Positions 60,194 through 64,000 of a DNA stretch of 64,000 bases are shown here, one piece after another (positions within the stretch are counted from its first letter, which is position 1; each line of letters starts with the position of its first letter). The notes beneath the pieces are model-generated. The model made no database searches. It was not told the DNA's origin and saw nothing but the letters and a program-made list of their open reading frames with translations. The stretch is taken from positions 62,001 to 126,000 of the forward strand of contig JBJDYV010000018.1 of assembly GCA_051867655.1 (NCBI GenBank), read 5' to 3'. The translations under genes were made by a program, and so were the position numbers. Source of the stretch: JAJPXI01 sp051867655. Lineage in GTDB: Bacteria > Bacillota > Clostridia > Oscillospirales > Oscillospiraceae.

Positions 60194-61654
60194 TCACTCG
60201 AATTTGGAGACGTCCACATCCAGAAACTCCGGACGCCAGAAGTTCTCCTTCAGCTTGAAAGGCACGCTGGCGTCATAAATGACCTTGGTCGCGATGCCGT
60301 TTTCACGCAGGTTGGGATCGTAAATCTGCTTTTCCGTCGGGTCGCCGATGTGGCAGCGCACGCCGGGAATCTGGATCATATCCAGGTCGGGACGGAAGCG
60401 CGTGGTCAGCGCCCACTGCACGTCATAGGGATCGAAAATGTCCACATCCTCGTCCACGATGAAGAGGTTTTTGGTCTCCGGCAGGACGCCGAGAGCGCCC
60501 AACGCCACATGACGCTGCTTGCCTTCGTCGGCCGGGGACCTCTTTTTGATCTGAATGATGGCGTCAAATTTGCCGCAGCCGCTGGGCGGGCAATACGCGT
60601 TCAGCACCAGACCGGGCGCGGCGTTGTTGGCGTAGCTGAGGATGGACGCCTCGTTGGGAATGCCGGCCATATTCACATGCTCCTCGCTGGAGCCGATGCA
60701 GGTCTGCAGGATGGGGTTCTTGCGGAAGGTCACGGCCTTGACCTTGAACACCGGGCAGGCCCGGGCAGGGCCGGAATAGCCGGGGAATTCCGGCAGACCG
60801 CGGCCGGTGCCGGTATTGATATCCTCCTTGATCTGGCAGTCAGGCAGCAATTCGCCTTCGATCACGATCTCCGCGTTGGCAATGCACAGCTCGTCGATGG
60901 ACACGCAGCGGGTCAGCTCGACAGCCTGATTGCGCATGCCGCCGGCCACAGTCAGCTCATCGAAGCCCAGGGGCGTCGTGGGCGGCTCAAAGGAAGACGC
61001 CAGGTAGAGGGCGGGGTCCAGACCGATGTTGACGGAGATCGGGAAGTTTTTGCCCTGGGCAAAGGCCTTATCCCGGAATACGCCCATATGGCGGTATCCG
61101 CCGAAGCCCATCACCATCTCGTCCTTGCCCACAATGCAAAGACGGTGGACCGCCGCGTTGCGCTGGGTGCGGTCGTCGGGATCGCTGGCGTAGCACAGGC
61201 CCATAGTGATGTAGGGGCCGGCGTCCCGGGGCGTCGTCTTGGGGACAGGGAGCAGCTTAAACAGGTCGAAATCTGGATCGGTCGCCAGATGGACTTCCTC
61301 ATGGCAGACGGCCTGATCGCTGGGGATCTCCACGGGAGGCACCAAATTCTTCAGGCAGTCATTATAGAAGTGGGGCAGCCGGTCCGCCGGGACCCCCAGC
61401 AGATGGCCCACGCGCTGACGGGTGCCCATCACACCGATGGCGACCCGGGCGCCGGGGCGGTCCTTCACGTTAGTAAACATCATCATGGGGCCCAGCTTCG
61501 TGGGACGCTGAGAGGTCCCCCGCGCCCCCATCTTGTGATAATAGCCGATCATTTCGGCGTCGAGATCCGCGCTCTGCGTAATCTCCCTGTATTCGCCGGG
61601 AATCTCCTGCAGTACTTTCAGCGCGGACCGCAGGTCAAAAATATCGTCTCGCAT
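60194..61654 (-). CDS. UbiD-family decarboxylase, gallate/protocatechuate (LpdC) type
   Basis: The 486-residue protein is a prenylated-FMN-dependent (de)carboxylase that aligns well with L. plantarum LpdC: MIGYYHKMGARGTSQRPTKLGPMMMF, NIGLDPALYLASSFEPPTTPLGFDEL, RNQAVEL, NAEIVIEGE, and LFIVDEDVDIFDPYDVQWALTTRF. LpdC decarboxylates gallate to pyrogallol and protocatechuate to catechol. No UbiX (prFMN synthase) or LpdD gene is in the window. It follows the amidohydrolase-2 gene across a hairpin. Family assignment is firm; the substrate is a phenolic acid by homology. Confidence 0.9.
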   Translation of the reverse strand: MRDDIFDLRSALKVLQEIPGEYREITQSADLDAEMIGYYHKMGARGTSQRPTKLGPMMMFTNVKDRPGARVAIGVMGTRQRVGHLLGVPADRLPHFYNDCLKNLVPPVEIPSDQAVCHEEVHLATDPDFDLFKLLPVPKTTPRDAGPYITMGLCYASDPDDRTQRNAAVHRLCIVGKDEMVMGFGGYRHMGVFRDKAFAQGKNFPISVNIGLDPALYLASSFEPPTTPLGFDELTVAGGMRNQAVELTRCVSIDELCIANAEIVIEGELLPDCQIKEDINTGTGRGLPEFPGYSGPARACPVFKVKAVTFRKNPILQTCIGSSEEHVNMAGIPNEASILSYANNAAPGLVLNAYCPPSGCGKFDAIIQIKKRSPADEGKQRHVALGALGVLPETKNLFIVDEDVDIFDPYDVQWALTTRFRPDLDMIQIPGVRCHIGDPTEKQIYDPNLRENGIATKVIYDASVPFKLKENFWRPEFLDVDVSKFE

Positions 61655-61697
61655 GATAAAGCGCTCCCTTCTATCCTTTTCAACGGCCTTTTAAACG

Positions 61698-61737
61698 CTT
61701 GGGCCTATTTGCAAGATATCATACAAATAGGCCCAAG
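61698..61737 (-). other. Intercistronic hairpin amidohydrolase-2/ubiD
   Basis: CTTGGGCCTATTTG and CAAATAGGCCCAAG form a 14-bp perfect stem with a 12-nt loop, followed on the minus strand by CGTTTAAAAGG. It is a likely processing or partial-termination element. Confidence 0.65.
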
Positions 61738-61782
61738 TGAAGTCTTATTTGATTAAGCGGGAACCAGGTGTCGAACCATCAA

Positions 61783-62919
61783 TCAGATGATGGTGTGAGC
61801 GCCGGCCACATAGTCAACGCCCTCAGGCCACAGGAACTGAGCACGCTTGGTGGGATTCGGGTTGTCCAGGATCTCCTGCGGCATCAGGTTCAGGTCGGGA
61901 CGATCGCAGGCGAAGGTACAGTTCTCGGGAACGGGCAGCTTGTACAGACGGCAAGCGTTGCCGCCGACGATCAGGTTGATCTCGTCCTGAGTGCACAGGT
62001 CCAGATCCTTCAGGCGGTTGACCTGATGGGTGGCCCAGCCCAGGAAGTCGGGCTGATAGGGAACGGCCTTCTTGCCGGTCCAGATCCAGTTGTTGCGGTT
62101 GTTGTACACAACGGTCTTGGGAGAACGGACCGCGCCCTTGCGGATCTGCGGATACCAGATGTGGCTGCCGGTGTCGCCGCCGCCCCAGATCAGCTTGGCA
62201 GCGCCCAGATCGGGATCGGTCAGAGCGTGCTCATAGTACTCAGCGCGCCAGTAGCCGGTCTCCAGATAGATGTTCTCGAAGTTGCGGGCCAGGGAGACAG
62301 CCTTCTTGATGTCATCCTCATAGCTGCCGCCGCCGTGGGCGATGATGACCTTGAAAGCGGGGTACTTGGTGCAGACCGCAGCGATCATGGTCAGGTGCTC
62401 TTCCATGCAGTAAGTCGTAAACTCATGGGTGTAGCAGGGGATGTCATAGTGGATGCAGAACTCAGCGATCTTGCACCACTCCTTGAAGCGCTCCATCTTG
62501 GTGGGACGGTCACGGATGACGCCCATGGAACCGGGAGCAAACTCACCGATGCCGACGAACCACTCCTTGTCGGGGCCGGAGAAGTAGCCGTCCAGCTCCT
62601 TGAGGGCGTCGTCGATGTTCCACTTCTTCAGGCCCTTGGAGGCGGCCAGACGAAGCTCGGTCTCGATGGCGCAGGTGCGGAAACGGGTGGGGTTGCGCTT
62701 GCAGATGTTGGCGTACTCATCGCTGTGGGTACCGATGAAGCTGGGCAGCAGGATGCCCATATCGACGCCATAAGCGTCCATGTCAAACAGGGCCTGGCCG
62801 GAGTTATCAACAGCCTCTACCTCGCGGTAAACGCCGTCAACCTTGGTGTTCTTGCTGGTCTCATCCTTCTTGCCGCAGTGGATATGGGCGTCAACAACAA
62901 ATCTTCCGATCTTGCTCAC
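61783..62919 (-). CDS. Amidohydrolase-family metal enzyme (copy 2)
   Basis: The 378-residue TIM-barrel metal enzyme closely resembles the copy at 41265: FVVDAHIHCGKKD, YGVDMGILLPSF, KWNIDDALKELDGYFSGPDKEWFVGIGEFAPGS, IIAHGGGS, AAKLIWGGGDTGSHIWYPQI, and INLIVGGNA. A GTG at 62919 after GGAGAATAAAC is preferred over the longer frame. The nearly unchanged core suggests both copies act on similar substrates. It heads an operon with ubiD and perhaps esterase 2, behind the shared promoter element. Confidence 0.85.
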   Translation of the reverse strand: MSKIGRFVVDAHIHCGKKDETSKNTKVDGVYREVEAVDNSGQALFDMDAYGVDMGILLPSFIGTHSDEYANICKRNPTRFRTCAIETELRLAASKGLKKWNIDDALKELDGYFSGPDKEWFVGIGEFAPGSMGVIRDRPTKMERFKEWCKIAEFCIHYDIPCYTHEFTTYCMEEHLTMIAAVCTKYPAFKVIIAHGGGSYEDDIKKAVSLARNFENIYLETGYWRAEYYEHALTDPDLGAAKLIWGGGDTGSHIWYPQIRKGAVRSPKTVVYNNRNNWIWTGKKAVPYQPDFLGWATHQVNRLKDLDLCTQDEINLIVGGNACRLYKLPVPENCTFACDRPDLNLMPQEILDNPNPTKRAQFLWPEGVDYVAGAHTII

Positions 62920-62980
62920 GTTTATTCTCCTTCTTTCTGAAAATATGGTTGGATGCTTCGGGACAGGAAACGTGCTTTGT

Positions 62981-63043
62981 TTATACACATTTTACATTTT
63001 GGCCCCGGCAATGTCCAATCAATAATAGTTATAATGCCATAAA
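62981..63043 (-). repeat. Shared regulatory element, copy 2 (amidohydrolase-2 promoter)
   Basis: This 63-nt element matches 39585-39646 with a single-base insertion. The core promoter is minus-strand TTGGAC (63013-63018), 18 nt, then TAAAAT (62989-62994). Upstream lies TTTATGGCATTATAACTAT. Confidence 0.7.
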
Positions 63044-63085
63044 TCAGCCTTGATTTATTTGCTGTTTTACGGCGGAAAAAATTCA

Positions 63086-63126
63086 AAAACTCCGGGTACC
63101 GTTCTGCCGCGATACCCGGAGCTTTT
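63086..63126 (-). terminator. Terminator of spoIIA operon
   Basis: CTCCGGGTA and TACCCGGAG, followed on the minus strand by TTTTTGAATTTTTT, 24 nt downstream of the sigF stop. Confidence 0.85.
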
Positions 63127-63144
63127 TGGATGTTCAATTTTCTG

Positions 63145-63855
63145 TTATTCCGTCAGCTTGCGGCGCAGGCTCTCCACCGCCCGGCGCTCGATGCGGGACA
63201 CCTGCACCTGACTGACCCCCAGCACCTTGGCGGCCTTATCCTGAGTCAGATTCTTATAAAACCGCAGCAGGATGACCTGCTTTTCCCGCTCGGGCAGAGC
63301 GTCGATGGCGGCGCGCAGGGCCACCCGCTCCACCACGCTCTCCTCCATGCCGTCCTCGCCCAGCACGCTCTCCAGGGTAAAGCCCTCCGCCGTCTCCATC
63401 TGGAGGGAGGCCACCGGCCCGGCGGCGGTCTCGGTGGCGGCGATGTCCTCGGCCGTCAGGCCCGTCTCGGCGGCCAGCTCGGACAGAGAGGGCTCCCGGC
63501 CCAGGGCGGCGGTCAGCCGGGTGCGGGCGGCGTAGATGGCGGCGGAGCGCTCCTTTACCCCCCGGCTGACCTTTACCGGGCCGTCGTCCCGGAGAAAGCG
63601 GCGGATCTCCCCGGCGATCTTGGGCACAGCGTAGGTGGAAAACTGAGTGCCGTAGGAGTCATCAAAGCCCCGCACCGCCTTCAGAAAGCCCAGGCAGCCC
63701 AGCTGGTACAGGTCCTCCGGCTCCACGCCCCGGCCATAGTACCGGCGCACCACGCTCCAGATCAGCCCGGCGTTGTCCTCCAGGATGCGGGTACAGGCCT
63801 CGTTGTCCCCCGCCCGGGCCGCTTCCAGCAGCTCGGGGGTGTCGGCGATGCTCAC
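63145..63855 (-). CDS. sigF: Sporulation sigma factor SigF
   Basis: SigF is the first forespore-specific sigma factor. The 236-residue protein has region 2 (DLYQLGCLGFLKAVRGFDDSYGTQFSTYAVPKIAGEIRRFLRDD), region 3 and region 4 (LTQDKAAKVLGVSQVQVSRIERRAVESLRRKL). SigG is similar, but the gene directly upstream is spoIIAB, which marks this as SigF. Translation starts at a GTG at 63855 that overlaps the spoIIAB stop (GTGA). Confidence 0.95.
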   Translation of the reverse strand: MSIADTPELLEAARAGDNEACTRILEDNAGLIWSVVRRYYGRGVEPEDLYQLGCLGFLKAVRGFDDSYGTQFSTYAVPKIAGEIRRFLRDDGPVKVSRGVKERSAAIYAARTRLTAALGREPSLSELAAETGLTAEDIAATETAAGPVASLQMETAEGFTLESVLGEDGMEESVVERVALRAAIDALPEREKQVILLRFYKNLTQDKAAKVLGVSQVQVSRIERRAVESLRRKLTE

Positions 63856-64000
63856 CGCTGCGCTCCCACACGGCGGGAGATCTTCTTGGAGAGCACCACC
63901 GTGGTCCCCTTCCCCGGCGCGGAGCGCACCTTCATGCCGTCGGTGAAGCTCTCCATGATGGTGAAGCCCATGCCCGCCCGCTCGGCTCCGCCGGTGGTGT
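63852..64000 (-). CDS. spoIIAB: Anti-sigma F factor SpoIIAB (3' end only)
   Basis: Only the last 48 codons or so are visible. They encode the C-terminal ATP-binding part TGGAERAGMGFTIMESFTDGMKV and a VRSAPGKGTTVVLSKKI ending, typical of the GHKL kinase SpoIIAB, which holds SigF inactive until SpoIIAA is dephosphorylated. The TGA overlaps the sigF GTG. The 5' portion lies beyond the right edge. Confidence 0.9.
   Translation of the reverse strand, partial: TTGGAERAGMGFTIMESFTDGMKVRSAPGKGTTVVLSKKISRRVGAQR

Noticed and set aside
39709..62919. A phloroglucinol (dihydrophloroglucinol/triacetate) pathway
   Set aside because: Gallate decarboxylase made this tempting, but no BKACE-type lyase, phloroglucinol reductase or pyrogallol transhydroxylase (molybdopterin) is present.
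1..64000. CRISPR arrays, tRNA or rRNA genes, prophage genes
   Set aside because: No regularly spaced repeats, cloverleaf-like segments with CCA ends, or phage structural motifs were seen by eye. Small RNAs cannot be excluded without a covariance search.

Overview
The window is about 60% GC chromosomal DNA from an anaerobic, spore-forming Firmicute of the Clostridia, most like the Oscillospiraceae (Flavonifractor/Lawsonibacter-type gut bacteria). The evidence is the priA-rpoZ-gmk-remA-yicC order, the cdaA-cdaR pair, the spoIIA sporulation operon at the right edge, the ferredoxin-dependent indolepyruvate oxidoreductase, and a 4-hydroxybutyryl-CoA dehydratase nearly identical in its motifs to the Clostridium aminobutyricum enzyme. 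The lineage is inferred from gene content; no rRNA or tRNA gene was seen.

Region 1 (1-30 kb) is mostly core genome. On the minus strand lie priA (cut by the left edge), rpoZ, gmk, remA and yicC, then a small group of redox and folding genes (DnaJ-type protein, DUF5685, RseC) leading into cdaR-cdaA for cyclic di-AMP. A plus-strand ECF sigma factor and its membrane partner follow. Next is a yerC-iorA-iorB-paaK-ACT operon for 2-oxoacid oxidation and aryl/acyl-CoA formation. Then come a radical SAM/rfbA pair, an NlpC/P60 wall hydrolase, hisC, an S1-domain protein, an EFR1 ferredoxin, a PP-loop amidotransferase-like gene, rarA, glyA, nth, and a fatty-acid cluster acpP-fabH-fabF-marR with a clear promoter and candidate operator.

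Region 2 (30-63 kb) is a catabolic island. It opens with a secreted duplicated stalk-like protein and a LysR regulator. An Opp-type ABC importer (oppA-B-C-D-F) follows, then a cytoplasmic carboxylesterase with a metal-dependent amidohydrolase and a second, related LysR. A sub-operon encodes a Zn-alcohol dehydrogenase, a creatininase-family hydrolase and a split transketolase, divergent from a GntR regulator and a tannase-family esterase. A low-GC EamA exporter comes next. A seven-gene operon then encodes 4-hydroxybutyrate dehydrogenase, 4-hydroxybutyryl-CoA dehydratase, a NifU-like protein, a small cysteine protein, 4-hydroxybutyrate CoA-transferase, and an FAD oxidoreductase with a 2[4Fe-4S] ferredoxin. 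The island ends with a second carboxylesterase, a UbiD decarboxylase of the gallate-decarboxylase (LpdC) type, and a second copy of the amidohydrolase.

Read together, the island looks like a pathway that imports a plant-type ester, splits it inside the cell, and processes an aromatic acid moiety (UbiD) and possibly a cyclic polyol moiety (Zn-ADH, creatininase-family hydrolase, transketolase). A four-carbon intermediate would drain through 4-hydroxybutyrate to crotonyl-CoA and butyrate. The 4-hydroxybutyrate part is firm; the substrate and the links between modules are inference. Two promoters 23 kb apart (oppA and the second amidohydrolase) share a 62-nt element, which supports co-regulation of the two ends.

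Region 3 (63.1-64 kb) is the end of the spoIIA operon: sigF and the 3' end of spoIIAB. No CRISPR, IS element, phage gene or RNA gene was recognised.
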